64,000 bases of DNA from Acidovorax sp. NCPPB 3576 (GCF_028473605.1 NZ_CP097267.1:4890501-4954500), one strand, 5' to 3'; counted from the stretch's first letter, positions 8,107 to 16,910 are shown. Numbers and translations are program-made. Notes: a model not told the origin generated them from the sequence alone.

Positions 8107-8796
8107 TCAGCCCACGTGCTTGGCGAAGAACGCCAGCGTGCGTTCGCGTGCCAGGGTGGCGGAGGGCTCGTCGTAGGAGCCGCGCTGGTCGCAGTTGAAG
8201 CCGTGGTCGGCGTCGTACACGTGCACCTCTACTTCGGGGTGCGCCCGGCCGAAGGCCTGCACGCTGTCGAGCGCGATGAAGTGGTCGCGGTCGCCGAAGT
8301 GCGCCAGCACCGGGGCCTTCGGGGTGCGCGCGCTTTCCTCGGTGGTGGTCATGCCGCCGCCGTAGTAGCAGACGGCGGCCGACAGGCCCTGCAACTCGCA
8401 CGCCGCGCGCCAGGTGAGCAGGCCGCCCCAGCAGAATCCCACGATGCCCACCTTGCCGCCGCCGGCCTGCGCCGCGTGGTCGATGGCGGCCTGGATGTCG
8501 GGCAGCACGCCCGCGCCGGGCAGCGCCTCGACCCGGGACTTGAGGGCGATGCCGTCCTGCATGTCCTGCTCGCTGTAGCCCAGCTCCACCCCGGGCTGCA
8601 CGCGGGCGAAGGTGGCGGGTGCCACGGCCAGGTAGCCGCGCGCGGCCAGCCGGTCGGCCACGGCGCGGATGTGCGAGTTCACGCCAAAAATTTCCTGCAG
8701 CACGACGACGGCGCCGCGCGCCTTGCCCTCGGGCTGAGCGACCCAGGCCGGCACCTTGAAACCGTCGGCCGATGCGATGTCCACGAAATTGCCCAT
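8107..8796 (-). CDS. Dienelactone hydrolase family protein
   Basis: The protein has 229 residues and an alpha/beta-hydrolase fold of the dienelactone hydrolase family. The nucleophile is the Cys in VGFCWGG (G-x-C-x-G), with an Asp in FGDRDHF and the His in YDADHGFNC completing the Cys-Asp-His triad. The Glu of LQEIFGVN, which activates the Cys in this family, is present. Such enzymes open dienelactones in chlorocatechol breakdown, but paralogs with this sequence type are common and act on many esters. The start at 8796 has a GGAG ribosome site upstream. It is transcribed divergently from the SDR gene across a 149-nt gap. The physiological substrate is open. Confidence 0.9.
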   Translation of the reverse strand: MGNFVDIASADGFKVPAWVAQPEGKARGAVVVLQEIFGVNSHIRAVADRLAARGYLAVAPATFARVQPGVELGYSEQDMQDGIALKSRVEALPGAGVLPDIQAAIDHAAQAGGGKVGIVGFCWGGLLTWRAACELQGLSAAVCYYGGGMTTTEESARTPKAPVLAHFGDRDHFIALDSVQAFGRAHPEVEVHVYDADHGFNCDQRGSYDEPSATLARERTLAFFAKHVG

Positions 8797-8945
8797 GATG
8801 ATGCGACTCCTTTGCCGGAAGAATGAAGAGAGGATTGGAAGTGGAAGACTGGTGAAAAGACACGGCCGCCCGGTGGTGGCCCGGGCCGGCGGATGCTGTA
8901 ATGCGGGACCTTTCGCCAACGGTGCATTCTTGCAGGAGACGGCAA

Positions 8946-9692
8946 TTGAACAAAGTGGTACTTGTGACCGGCGGTAGCCGGGGCATCGGCGCAGCGACCG
9001 CCCGGCTGGCCGCGCGCCAGGGCTGGGCGGTGGCGGTGAACTACGCCCGCGATGCGCAGGCGGCCGACGCCGTGGTGCAGGCCATCCGCGAGGCGGGCGG
9101 CCAGGCCGTCGCCGTGCAGGCCGACGTGGCAAAGGAGGACGAGGTCGTCGCCCTGTTCGAGGCGGTCGATGCCCGCTTCGGCGCGCTCGGCGCGCTGGTG
9201 AACAACGCGGGCGTGGTCGATGTGCCCGCGCGCGTGGACCAGATGAGCGCCGAGCGCCTGCGCCGCATGTTCGACATCAACGTGGTGGGCAGCTTTCTCT
9301 GCGCGCGCGAGGCCGTGCGGCGCATGAGCACGAAGCACGGCGGCGCGGGCGGCAGCATCGTCAACGTGTCCAGCGCCGCGGCGCGCCTGGGCGCGGCCGG
9401 GCAGTACGTGGACTACGCGGCCTCCAAGGGCGCCATCGACGTGCTCACGCTCGGCCTGGCCCGCGAGGTGGCGGCCGAGGGCATCCGCGTGAATGCCGTG
9501 CGGCCCGGCCTCATCGATACCGACATCCACGCCAGCGGCGGCCTGCCCGACCGCGTGCGCGACCTGGCGCACCAGGTGCCCATGGGCCGCGGCGGCACGG
9601 CCGAGGAGGTGGCCGAGGCCATCGTCTGGCTGATGTCGGAGGCGGCCAGCTACACCACCCTTTCCCTGCTCGACGTCTCCGGAGGCCGCTGA
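8946..9692 (+). CDS. Short-chain dehydrogenase/reductase (classical SDR)
   Basis: The 248-residue protein has the classical SDR elements in order: TGGSRGIG nucleotide-binding loop near the N-terminus, LVNNAGV, the catalytic Ser in VNVSSAA, and YAASK with Tyr and Lys. The C-terminal MGRGGTAEEVAEAIVWLMS is typical of the glucose-dehydrogenase/FabG-like branch. The start is most likely the TTG at 8946, since AGGAG lies about 7 nt upstream and the Rossmann strand begins immediately after it; an upstream ATG at 8901 would add an unrelated extension. Its stop overlaps the ATG of the MarC gene by one base. NAD(P) preference and substrate cannot be told. Confidence 0.9.
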   Translation: MNKVVLVTGGSRGIGAATARLAARQGWAVAVNYARDAQAADAVVQAIREAGGQAVAVQADVAKEDEVVALFEAVDARFGALGALVNNAGVVDVPARVDQMSAERLRRMFDINVVGSFLCAREAVRRMSTKHGGAGGSIVNVSSAAARLGAAGQYVDYAASKGAIDVLTLGLAREVAAEGIRVNAVRPGLIDTDIHASGGLPDRVRDLAHQVPMGRGGTAEEVAEAIVWLMSEAASYTTLSLLDVSGGR

Positions 9693-10327
9693 TGGACCTG
9701 AAACCGCTCATCACGCTGCTGGCCATCGTGAACCCGCTGGCCATCGTGCCGTTCTTCATCCACTACACCGACGGGTTCTCGCAGCGCCAGCGCCGGCGCA
9801 CCATCCAGGTGGCGGCCTTCAGCGCGTTCTGCGTGATCGCCGCCTGCGCGCTGCTCGGGCTGCAGATCCTGGCGTTCTTCAACATCTCGCTGCAGAGCTT
9901 CCAGGTGGGCGGCGGCATGCTGCTGCTCATCAGCGCGATGAACATGCTCAATGCCCAACCGGCCGAGGCCAAGCCCCACACGCACGAGCTGGAGGAAGGC
10001 GCCGAGAAGGTCGCCCAGGGCGACAGCATCGCCGTGGTGCCGCTCACCATTCCGCTGCTCACCGGGCCGGCCAGCATGTCCACCGTGGTGATCTATGCCG
10101 ACCGGGCGCAGACCTTCTGGCAGCACCTGGCGCTGGTGGGCTACGGCGTGGTGATCGCGGGCGCCACGGCGCTGTGCTTCGCGCTGGCCGACCCGATCGC
10201 GCGCGTGCTGGGCAAGACCGGCATCAACGTGATGACGCGGCTCATGGGCCTGATCCTCGCGGCACTGGCGGTGGAGGTGATGGCCGAAGGGCTGGGCAAG
10301 CTGTTCCCCGTGCTGGTCGCGCGCTGA
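9692..10327 (+). CDS. marC: MarC/SnatA-family integral membrane protein
   Basis: The protein of 211 residues has six predicted hydrophobic helices and the family sequences AIVNPLAIVPFFIHYTDGFS at the N-terminus and VPLTIPLLTGPASMSTVVI in the middle. The MarC family was once linked to multiple antibiotic resistance, but that role was withdrawn; one archaeal member (SnatA) transports small neutral amino acids. Its start shares a base with the stop of the SDR gene, and a response-regulator gene follows 9 nt downstream, so all may be co-transcribed. The substrate here is unknown. Confidence 0.88.
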   Translation: MDLKPLITLLAIVNPLAIVPFFIHYTDGFSQRQRRRTIQVAAFSAFCVIAACALLGLQILAFFNISLQSFQVGGGMLLLISAMNMLNAQPAEAKPHTHELEEGAEKVAQGDSIAVVPLTIPLLTGPASMSTVVIYADRAQTFWQHLALVGYGVVIAGATALCFALADPIARVLGKTGINVMTRLMGLILAALAVEVMAEGLGKLFPVLVAR

Positions 10328-10336
10328 AGTCACGCC

Positions 10337-11038
10337 ATGGCCACCGCCCACGCCCGGTTGCTGCTGCTGGAGGACGACCCCGCCATCGCGCGCACGGTGG
10401 CCTATGCGCTCGAACGCGAGGGGCTGTCCATCGTGCACAGCCTGCTGCTGCGGGACGCGCGCGAGCAGTTGCGCGCCCGGCCCTTCGACCTGCTGGTGCT
10501 GGACGTGGGCCTGCCCGACGGCAATGGCCTCGATCTGCTGCGCGACCTGCGCCGGGACCCGGCGCACCAGGCCACGCCCGTGCTCATGCTGAGCGCGCAC
10601 GGCGAAGAGCTCGACCGCGTGCTGGGGCTGGAGCTGGGTGCCGACGACTACCTGCCCAAGCCCTTCAGCCCCCGTGAGCTGGCGGCCCGCGTGAAGGCCC
10701 TGCTGAGGCGCGCTGCAACGTCCGCGCCACAGGCCGCCGCAGCGGCGCCGCCCAGCCCGTTCCACGACGATGCCGCCGGCCAGCGCGTGAGCCTGCACGG
10801 CCGGCCGCTGCCGCTCACGCGGCGCGAATACCGCCTGCTGGCCTGCCTGCTGCGCGGCGCCGGCCGCATCCAGTCGCGCGAGGCCCTGCTCGCCGGCGCC
10901 TGGGGCGACGACAGCGAAAGCACCGACCGCACGGTGGACACCCACATCAAGACGCTGCGCGCCAAGCTGCGCGAAGCGGACCCGGCGCGCGAATACATCA
11001 GCACGCACCGGGGCATGGGCTACTGCCTGGAGCCATGA
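10337..11038 (+). CDS. creB: CreB-type response regulator (OmpR family)
   Basis: The receiver domain (residues about 7-120) has the acidic pair ED at 12-13, the phospho-acceptor Asp at about 56 in VLDVGLPDG, and the conserved Lys in YLPKPFSP. The C-terminal winged-helix domain (about 145-230) has LTRREYRLLACLL and the recognition region STDRTVDTHIKTLRAKL. A histidine kinase and a CreD protein follow, so this is the CreBCD arrangement, in E. coli linked to carbon-source sensing and envelope stress. The direct-repeat CreB operator was not located here. Length 233 residues, as usual for the family. Confidence 0.9.
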   Translation: MATAHARLLLLEDDPAIARTVAYALEREGLSIVHSLLLRDAREQLRARPFDLLVLDVGLPDGNGLDLLRDLRRDPAHQATPVLMLSAHGEELDRVLGLELGADDYLPKPFSPRELAARVKALLRRAATSAPQAAAAAPPSPFHDDAAGQRVSLHGRPLPLTRREYRLLACLLRGAGRIQSREALLAGAWGDDSESTDRTVDTHIKTLRAKLREADPAREYISTHRGMGYCLEP

Positions 11039-11088
11039 GCGCCCGCTGGCATCGCTTCGCGCCGCCCACCATGGCGGGGGCCTGACCC

Positions 11089-12552
11089 ATGCGCCTGGGC
11101 ATCCGGCTGCTGTTCGCCTTCTTCCTGATCAACGGCATCGCGGCCTTCTTCGTGCTGCGTGTGTTCACCGCCGAGATCAAGCCCAGCGTGCGCGAGGTGA
11201 TGGAAGACATGATGGTGGACACGGCCAACATCCTGGCCGAGCTGGCGAGCGACGACCTGGCCGCCGGCCGACTGGGTGCCACCGCGCCCGGCACGCCCGA
11301 GAGCCGCTTCGCGCAGCACGTGCGCCAATACGCGAGCCGCCCGGTCGATGCCGCGATCTGGGGGCTGACCAAGCAGACGCTCGACTTCCGCATCTACGTG
11401 ACCGATGCCACCGGGCGCGTGGTGTTCGACTCCGAGCGCAGCGCCGTGGGCGAGGACTATTCGGGCTGGCGCGACGTGGCGCGCACGCTGCGGGGCGAGT
11501 ACGGCGCCCGCGCCACGCGCGAGGTGCAGGGCGACGACACCAGCGGCGTGATGTACGTGGCCGCGCCCATCCTGGTGGACGGGCCGTCCGGCCGCACCAT
11601 CGGCGGCGTGCTCACCGTGGCCAAGCCCACGCGGTCGGTGCAGCGCTTCATCGACCGGGCCGAGCGCAAGGTGCTGCGCGGCGGCCTGCTGCTGCTGGCC
11701 CTGTCGGCGCTGGTGGGCGTGGCCGTCACCGTGTGGACGGTGTGGCACGTGCGCCGCCTGCGCGACTACGCCCTGAGCGTGCAGGGCCCGGCCGACGGTG
11801 GCCTGAACCCCACGCAGCCCCTGGCCGTGCCGCGGGTGCCCGGCGAGTTGGGCGACCTCGCCCGCGCCATGGACCGCATGCGCGTGCGGCTGGAAGGGCA
11901 CGACTACATCGAAGGCTACGTGCGCGCCCTCACGCACGAGCTCAAAAGCCCCGTGGCCGCCATCCGCGGCGCAGGCGAGCTGCTGCAGGAGGACCTGCCC
12001 CCGGCCGACCGTGCCCAGTTCGCCACGCAGGTGGTGGAGCAAAGCGAGCGCCTGCAGCGCCTGGTGGACCGGCTGCTGGCGCTGAGCCAGCTGGAGCAGC
12101 GCCAGCGGGCCGAGGGCGCAGCCGCCGTCCCGTTGCAGGACTGCGCGGCCCTGGCCGTGCGCCAGGCCCAGGCCCGCGCCAGCCAGCGCACCATCGACCT
12201 GGTGCTCACGGGCGACGGCGCCAGCGGCCCGTGGGAGGCCGAACTGGTGACGCTGGCGATCACCAACCTGATCGACAACGCGATCGATTTCGCGCCCGCC
12301 GGCAGCGCGGTGCGCGTGGAGTTGCATGGCCCGGTGGTGGCCGTTCAGGACGCGGGGCCCGGCGTGCCGGACTATGCGCTGCCGCGCCTGGGCGAGCGCT
12401 TTTTCACCACCGCGCGGCCGGGCGGAGAGCGCAGCGGCTCGGGGCTGGGCCTGGCCATCGTGCGCCGGATCATGGCGCTGCACGGCGGGACGATGGCGGT
12501 GCGCAACACCCAGCCCGGGCTGCGGGTCGAACTCGCCTTTCCGGCCGCCTGA
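11089..12552 (+). CDS. creC: CreC-type sensor histidine kinase
   Basis: The 487-residue inner-membrane kinase has an N-terminal membrane helix (residues about 5-27), a periplasmic sensor region to about 195, a second membrane helix (LLLLALSALVGVAVTVWTVW) and a HAMP linker. The phospho-acceptor is His 283 in ALTHELKSPVAAIRG. The ATPase part shows the N box NLIDNAIDFAPAG, the G1 box VQDAGPGVP and G2 GSGLGLAIV. It follows the response regulator by 50 nt and precedes the CreD gene. The CreC name rests on the presence of creD downstream plus overall architecture; the signal is not known. Confidence 0.9.
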   Translation: MRLGIRLLFAFFLINGIAAFFVLRVFTAEIKPSVREVMEDMMVDTANILAELASDDLAAGRLGATAPGTPESRFAQHVRQYASRPVDAAIWGLTKQTLDFRIYVTDATGRVVFDSERSAVGEDYSGWRDVARTLRGEYGARATREVQGDDTSGVMYVAAPILVDGPSGRTIGGVLTVAKPTRSVQRFIDRAERKVLRGGLLLLALSALVGVAVTVWTVWHVRRLRDYALSVQGPADGGLNPTQPLAVPRVPGELGDLARAMDRMRVRLEGHDYIEGYVRALTHELKSPVAAIRGAGELLQEDLPPADRAQFATQVVEQSERLQRLVDRLLALSQLEQRQRAEGAAAVPLQDCAALAVRQAQARASQRTIDLVLTGDGASGPWEAELVTLAITNLIDNAIDFAPAGSAVRVELHGPVVAVQDAGPGVPDYALPRLGERFFTTARPGGERSGSGLGLAIVRRIMALHGGTMAVRNTQPGLRVELAFPAA

Positions 12553-12676
12553 CGGCGGCGCCCCGGCCACCGGGCCGCCCGCGCGCCGGCGCACTTCACC
12601 GTGCACTCACAAACTTCATTTCCGCCTCACGCCCGCTCACCACACTGCCCTCCACATCCACTGGCGGAGAGCCTCC

Positions 12677-14092
12677 TTGAAACACCCCCTGTTCACCAAA
12701 CTGGCCGCGCTCGCGGCCATCACCCTGCTCCTGCTGTTCGGCCTGGGCCTCATCGAAGACGTGGTGCGCGACCGCCAGCGCTACCGCACCCTCACCGCCG
12801 ACGGCGTGGCCCGCAGCCTGGCGGGCTCGCAAACCCTGCTGGGGCCGCTGATCCACAGCGCCTGCGTGGAAAGCTGGGATGCCGTGACCGGCACCGGCAG
12901 CGAGCGCACCACGGTCGAGAAACGGCGCGAGTTCGTTCTCACCGCCATGCCGGACTCCCTGCAATTGCGCGCCGGCACCGCCATGCAGGAGCGCTCGCGC
13001 GGCGTGCACAAGGTCAACACCTACACCTTGAAAGCCCATGTCGCCGCCGAGTGGTCGTCGCTGGCGAGCCTGCGGCCGGACACCACCGTGCAGGGCTCGC
13101 GCATGCAGTGCGGCGCGCCCCTCCTGATGATGGCGGTGGGCGACGCGCGGGGCATCCGTGCGGCCCAGCTCACCGTCGGCGGGCAGGCGCTGGCCCTGAA
13201 GCCCGGCACCTTCCACTCCGCCTACCCGCGTGGCCTGCATGCCCCGCTGCCCGAAGCGCTGGTGCAGCGGCGCGAAGGCGACACGGGCCCGTTCAAGGCC
13301 GAGATGGACCTGGAACTCGTGGGCACCGAAAGCGTGGCCATCGTGCCGCTGGGCAGCCAGACCCAGGTGCAGATGGACGGCAGCTGGCCCCATCCCTCGT
13401 TCGCCGGCCGCTTCCTGCCGTCGGAGCGCACCGTGGGGGACAAAGGCTTTTCCGCGCTGTGGCGACTGTCGTCGCTGGCCAGCACGGCCCAGCAGGACGT
13501 GGCCGCCGGCCGCCCCGTGTGCGAAGCAGCGGCCACGGCGGACCGCGCGTATGACGCAGCACCCACCGACGGTCGCGGCTGCGCCGACAGCTTCACCGTG
13601 GCCTTCGTGGACCCGGTCAACCCCTATTCCCTGAGCGACCGCGCCACCAAGTACGGCGTGTTGTTCATCGCGCTCACTTTCGTGGCGGTGGGCCTGTTCG
13701 AGCTGATGAAACGGCTGCGGGTGCATCCGGTGCAGTACCTGCTGGTCGGCAGTGCGCTGTGCAGCTTCTTCCTGCTGCTGGTGAGTCTGTCGGAGCACCT
13801 GCCCTTTGGCGTTTCATATGCCGTGGCGGCCAGCGCATGCGTGCTGCTGCTGGCCTATTACGCCAGCCACATGCTGGGCAGCCTGTGGCTCGGCCTGCCA
13901 TTCGGCGCCGGCATCGGGCTCCTCTATGGCCTGCTGTATCTGCTGCTGCAACTGGAGCAGACGGCGTTGGCCGTAGGCGCCATCGCACTGTTCCTGGTGC
14001 TGGCCGCCGTGATGGTGCTCACGCGCCGGGTGAACTGGTACGGCCTGACCGCGCAGCGCCCCCTCTCCACCACCCGCACGGAGGCCGCATGA
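12677..14092 (+). CDS. creD: CreD-type inner membrane protein
   Basis: The frame encodes 471 residues, close to E. coli CreD (about 450). One N-terminal membrane helix is followed by a large periplasmic domain (about residues 35-325), then the CreD-typical C-terminal block beginning with VDPVNPYSLSDRATKYGVLF and five or six membrane helices. LRVHPVQYLLVGSAL is a strong family motif. I chose the TTG at 12677 because the membrane helix starts there and GGAGA lies just upstream; there is no suitable ATG. CreD is regulated by CreBC and modulates tolerance to envelope stress in enterobacteria. A small ORF overlaps its stop codon. Confidence 0.9.
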   Translation: MKHPLFTKLAALAAITLLLLFGLGLIEDVVRDRQRYRTLTADGVARSLAGSQTLLGPLIHSACVESWDAVTGTGSERTTVEKRREFVLTAMPDSLQLRAGTAMQERSRGVHKVNTYTLKAHVAAEWSSLASLRPDTTVQGSRMQCGAPLLMMAVGDARGIRAAQLTVGGQALALKPGTFHSAYPRGLHAPLPEALVQRREGDTGPFKAEMDLELVGTESVAIVPLGSQTQVQMDGSWPHPSFAGRFLPSERTVGDKGFSALWRLSSLASTAQQDVAAGRPVCEAAATADRAYDAAPTDGRGCADSFTVAFVDPVNPYSLSDRATKYGVLFIALTFVAVGLFELMKRLRVHPVQYLLVGSALCSFFLLLVSLSEHLPFGVSYAVAASACVLLLAYYASHMLGSLWLGLPFGAGIGLLYGLLYLLLQLEQTALAVGAIALFLVLAAVMVLTRRVNWYGLTAQRPLSTTRTEAA

Positions 14093-14403
14093 GCGCACCA
14101 TCGTCCTGGCCGGGCCACCGGGCCATCCCATGGGACACGCACCTGGCCGCGCAAGCGCAGCCGCAGCCCCTCGAACACGGGCTGTCGATGGCGCAGGCGC
14201 AGCGCCTGCAGCGCTACCACGACCGCCTGCTGTGCGCCCTGGCCGCGCGGGACCGCGAAGCCTTGCGCCAGGCCAAGCAGGGCATTTTGAAAGCCGCCTA
14301 CGGGCCTGCGGCCGCGGACGCCGCCTGCCCGGCCTGGCGCCGGGCCATGCGAACGCTCTCCTGGCAGATGGCCGCCCTGCTGCTGCCCCGGGGACGCCAG
14401 TAG
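14089..14403 (+). CDS. Small hypothetical protein coupled to creD
   Basis: This 104-residue frame starts on ATGA overlapping the creD stop, so it is probably translated with creD. It is rich in Ala, Gln and Arg, has no signal peptide or membrane segment, and reads as a soluble helical protein (LSMAQAQRLQRYHDRLLCAL). I recognise no family. Its position suggests an accessory role with CreD, but that is inference from context alone. Confidence 0.55.
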   Translation: MSAPSSWPGHRAIPWDTHLAAQAQPQPLEHGLSMAQAQRLQRYHDRLLCALAARDREALRQAKQGILKAAYGPAAADAACPAWRRAMRTLSWQMAALLLPRGRQ

Positions 14404-14422
14404 CACCCTGCCGCTGCAACTT

Positions 14423-14962
14423 TCAGGCAGCGACCGCTTCGCGCGCCAGGGCCGGCACAGCGGCATTCCCCGTGTGGGTGGCGCCGTCGTCGCCCGAACA
14501 CGCACCGCCGCAGCCGTGAATGGCCTGGGCCGGTAGCGCGCCCGGTGCGTGCACGGTGCCGGTGGCGGGATCGAAGCCCACGCGGCGCAGGTGCAGGGCC
14601 AGCGCCGCATCCATGGTCTGCGTGTGCTGCGGAAACCAAAGGGCCAGTTCGGACGCCATGCGGCGCAGCACGGCCAGCTCGCCCGCCTCGGCCTGCGCCG
14701 AGCCTTCGCGCAGCACCTGCAGCACGACCTTGTGCTGCAGGCTGTGGCAGTTGCCCGAGGCGAAGCGGGTGGCGGCCATCCAGTCGTCCTCGCGGGCGAA
14801 ATGGTCGGCGGTGTGATCCACGAGGGCGTGCCAGGCGGCCAGAAGCTGCGCATCGGGCGCGGCTTCCACGGCGCCCAGCAGTTCCACGAACTCCTGGTGG
14901 GTTTCATCCATGAGGGGAAGGTCGAGGGAGAGGCCCTCGGACCATTGCAGTGCAGCAGCCAT
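14423..14962 (-). CDS. Hemerythrin-domain protein
   Basis: Of its 179 residues, the first 130 or so form a hemerythrin-like four-helix bundle. The diiron ligands can be followed: MDETHQEF (His and Glu region), HTADHFAREDDWM (HxxxH/E), HSLQHK (HxxxH) and FPQHTQTMD. Such proteins bind O2, NO or iron. The C-terminal 45 residues carry an extra Cys pair (GCGGACSGDD) of unknown meaning. ATG at 14962 has AAGGA upstream. It is convergent with the creD operon and has no partner gene. Function beyond O2/iron binding is unknown. Confidence 0.85.
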   Translation of the reverse strand: MAAALQWSEGLSLDLPLMDETHQEFVELLGAVEAAPDAQLLAAWHALVDHTADHFAREDDWMAATRFASGNCHSLQHKVVLQVLREGSAQAEAGELAVLRRMASELALWFPQHTQTMDAALALHLRRVGFDPATGTVHAPGALPAQAIHGCGGACSGDDGATHTGNAAVPALAREAVAA

Positions 14963-15092
14963 TTCCAGTCCTTGCAGTCCAGTGGAAGGCCAGCTTACGA
15001 GGCGTGCAGGCACGCGGCTTTGATGCAGGTCAGTGTGGCGGCAATGGCGCCAAGCGCCCGTGCCGAGGTCCGAAGCCCCGGCAACGCCAACA

Positions 15093-15123
15093 AAAAAGGC
15101 TCCGCAGTGCGGAGCCTTTTTTT
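15093..15123 (-). terminator. Intrinsic terminator after the CX10C-repeat gene
   Basis: The perfect stem GGCTCCGC / GCGGAGCC with a 3-nt loop is flanked by A-run and T-run on both sides, so it can work in both directions. It lies 56 nt beyond the stop of the minus-strand gene ending at 15179. Confidence 0.88.
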
Positions 15124-15178
15124 GCCCATCCATCCCACCCGCTCATTCAAGCGCGGGGACGGAACAGCGGAGTTCGTC

Positions 15179-15757
15179 TTACTGGTTGTAGACGCGCTTC
15201 AGGTCAGCAACGCACTTGTCCTTCACGTCGCCAGTTGCAGCATCGCAACGCTCCTTGGCGGCCTTGTATTCGGCTTCGCGCTTTTCTTCGGCCGCGTCCT
15301 TCTTCACTTCGGCGACCTTGGCATCTTTCTTGGCCATGTTGTCCGAAGGCTTGGCCTGGGCGCGGGCGACCTTGGCGTCTTCCTTGGCCTTCACGTGGGC
15401 GGCCTTGGCATCCTTCACGCAGACGTCCTTGGCATTGCCTTGCTGGTCATCGCACTTTTCCTTGGCGACGTCGTAGGCAGCGTCGGCGCGGGCTTCGCTC
15501 ACCTTGTAGGTGGCCTTGTCGCTGGGCTTGTACTGGGCTTCCAGTTCGGCCTTGGCGACCTTCTCGGCGCCCTTGGCTTCCTTCATGCAGACGTCCTTGG
15601 CATTGGCCGTCATGCTGTCGCACTTTTGCTTGTTGGTCTTGTAGTCGGCAGAGATGCGGTCCTTGGCGGCGCTGTGCTCTTCCTTGGTCATGGCCATACC
15701 GCTGGTGGCAAGAAGGCTGGCGGCGACAATAGCGAGCAGGTTGCGTGCGTGTTTCAT
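15179..15757 (-). CDS. Exported Lys/Ala-rich protein with three CX10C repeats
   Basis: The 192-residue protein has an N-terminal Sec signal (LLAIVAASLLATSGMAM). The mature part is highly charged, helical and repetitive. Three copies of a motif of the form (K/R)CD-x9-C occur at about residues 46, 98 and 170, each with ten residues between the two Cys, as in KCDDQQGNAKDVC. The Cys pairs could form disulfides in the periplasm. A CsbD-family stress gene is transcribed in the same direction just upstream (gap 102 nt), which suggests a shared stress setting. I know no family name for it. Confidence 0.72.
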   Translation of the reverse strand: MKHARNLLAIVAASLLATSGMAMTKEEHSAAKDRISADYKTNKQKCDSMTANAKDVCMKEAKGAEKVAKAELEAQYKPSDKATYKVSEARADAAYDVAKEKCDDQQGNAKDVCVKDAKAAHVKAKEDAKVARAQAKPSDNMAKKDAKVAEVKKDAAEEKREAEYKAAKERCDAATGDVKDKCVADLKRVYNQ

Positions 15758-15859
15758 GTTTTTTCTCCTGAGTGTCTGTAAAGGGGTGCGGATGCCGGTA
15801 TGCCTTTTTGGCGGAACCGGCGATCACCACTGGTTTTCTAGGGGTCGGAACGGGATTGA

Positions 15860-16078
15860 TTACTTGTCGAAACGGAATTCGGGGTGGCGGTCTTGCCAGG
15901 ACTTCAGTTCCTTTTCAGCCGCATCCTTGGCCAGGCCCTGACGCTCTTGCAGCTTGCCCAGGAACTGGTCACGCTTGCCGGCCACGACGTCCAGGTCGTC
16001 GTCCGTCAGCTTGCCCCATTGCTCCTTGATCTTGCCGGTGAATTGCTTCCAGTTGCCCTTGACGGTGTCTTCATTCAT
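15860..16078 (-). CDS. CsbD-family stress protein
   Basis: This short protein of 72 residues starts MNEDTVKGNWKQFTGKIKEQ and contains GKLTDDDLDVVAGKRDQFLG, the core of the CsbD family. Members are small, hydrophilic general-stress proteins of unclear biochemistry; the E. coli member YjbJ is abundant in stationary phase. The ATG at 16078 matches the normal family start; the longer open frame to 16192 is not needed. It is followed by the CX10C-repeat gene on the same strand. Confidence 0.92.
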   Translation of the reverse strand: MNEDTVKGNWKQFTGKIKEQWGKLTDDDLDVVAGKRDQFLGKLQERQGLAKDAAEKELKSWQDRHPEFRFDK

Positions 16079-16238
16079 GGCACAAGTCCTCTTGGTTATT
16101 CGCTCCAGCCCTCCATTCCGAGAAGGTTTGGAAACCTGGCTGAATGCGATGGACGAACTGTAAAAGTGCCCCCTCGCACCAGGCGTAGTCATCCGGGGAC
16201 AGCACGCGTCAGCCCAGGCCTACGGTTGGTAAGGACAA

Positions 16239-16267
16239 AAAAAGGGGCGTGCAATGCACGCCCCTTT
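16239..16267 (-). terminator. Intrinsic terminator downstream of the CysH-like gene
   Basis: The stem AAAGGGGCGTGCA / TGCACGCCCCTTT around a very small loop lies 20 nt beyond the stop of the minus-strand gene ending at 16287. It is preceded on the plus strand by A residues that read as a U-tract for minus-strand transcription. Confidence 0.85.
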
Positions 16268-16286
16268 CGGCTAATGGCTGCGCAGC

Positions 16287-16910
16287 TCAGTGCGCCAGAT
16301 GCAGGCCGCATTCGCGGTTGTCCTCGCCCTTGGTGGGGTCCACATAGTCGAAATTGTTGGGCAACTGGTGGGCCACCAGGTATTCGTACAGGTCCTTGGA
16401 CGACCAGTGCAGCAGCGGCGCGACCTTGATCAGGCCGTCGGGGTTGATGCTCACCGGGTCCATCTGCGCGCGCACGGCCGTGTCGGTGGCGCGCAGCGCG
16501 GTGAACCACACCTGCGGGGCCATCTCGCGCAGCGCGCGGGCGAAGGGCTCGAGCTTGACCTCTTCGGTGAAGGCGGTATGCCGCGGATCGTCGAGCGCGG
16601 GCGCCGGGCCTTCGACGGCTTCGCGGTGGGCGCGCGAGCGGCGCGGCAGGTAGATCGACAGGTTCAGGCCGAGCTGCCGGGTGACCTCGTCGGCGAACTG
16701 GTAGGTCGCCTCAGTGTTGTAGCCGTTGTCCATCCACACCACCGGCACGTCGGGCCGGGCCCGCGTGACCATGTGCAGGATGACGGCCTCGAACGGCCGG
16801 AAATTGGTGGTGACGATGGTGGGCCGGCCCAGGCCCACGGCCCAGTCCACGAGGCCCTGGGCGTCCTTGCCGAGTTCGGCGTTGATTCTTGCGAGGTCGA
16901 TGCTGCTCAT
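16287..16910 (-). CDS. cysH: CysH-like phosphoadenylyl/adenylyl sulfate reductase family protein
   Basis: The 207-residue protein has the PAPS-reductase fold: TIVTTNFRPFEAVILHM (modified P-loop region), VVWMDNGYNT and the C-terminal ECGLH with the single catalytic Cys. The Cys pairs that bind a [4Fe-4S] cluster in APS reductases (CC...CxxC) are absent, so the enzyme should be of the cluster-free, thioredoxin-dependent kind if active. It is shorter than E. coli CysH (244). ATG at 16910 has GGAG 7 nt upstream. No other sulfate-assimilation gene is near, so a function outside the main pathway, or a substrate other than PAPS, is possible. The gene symbol is by family only. Confidence 0.75.
   Translation of the reverse strand: MSSIDLARINAELGKDAQGLVDWAVGLGRPTIVTTNFRPFEAVILHMVTRARPDVPVVWMDNGYNTEATYQFADEVTRQLGLNLSIYLPRRSRAHREAVEGPAPALDDPRHTAFTEEVKLEPFARALREMAPQVWFTALRATDTAVRAQMDPVSINPDGLIKVAPLLHWSSKDLYEYLVAHQLPNNFDYVDPTKGEDNRECGLHLAH

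Noticed and set aside
16287..16910. Annotation as iron-sulfur APS reductase
   Set aside because: The CC and CxxC cluster ligands are absent; only the ECGLH Cys is present.
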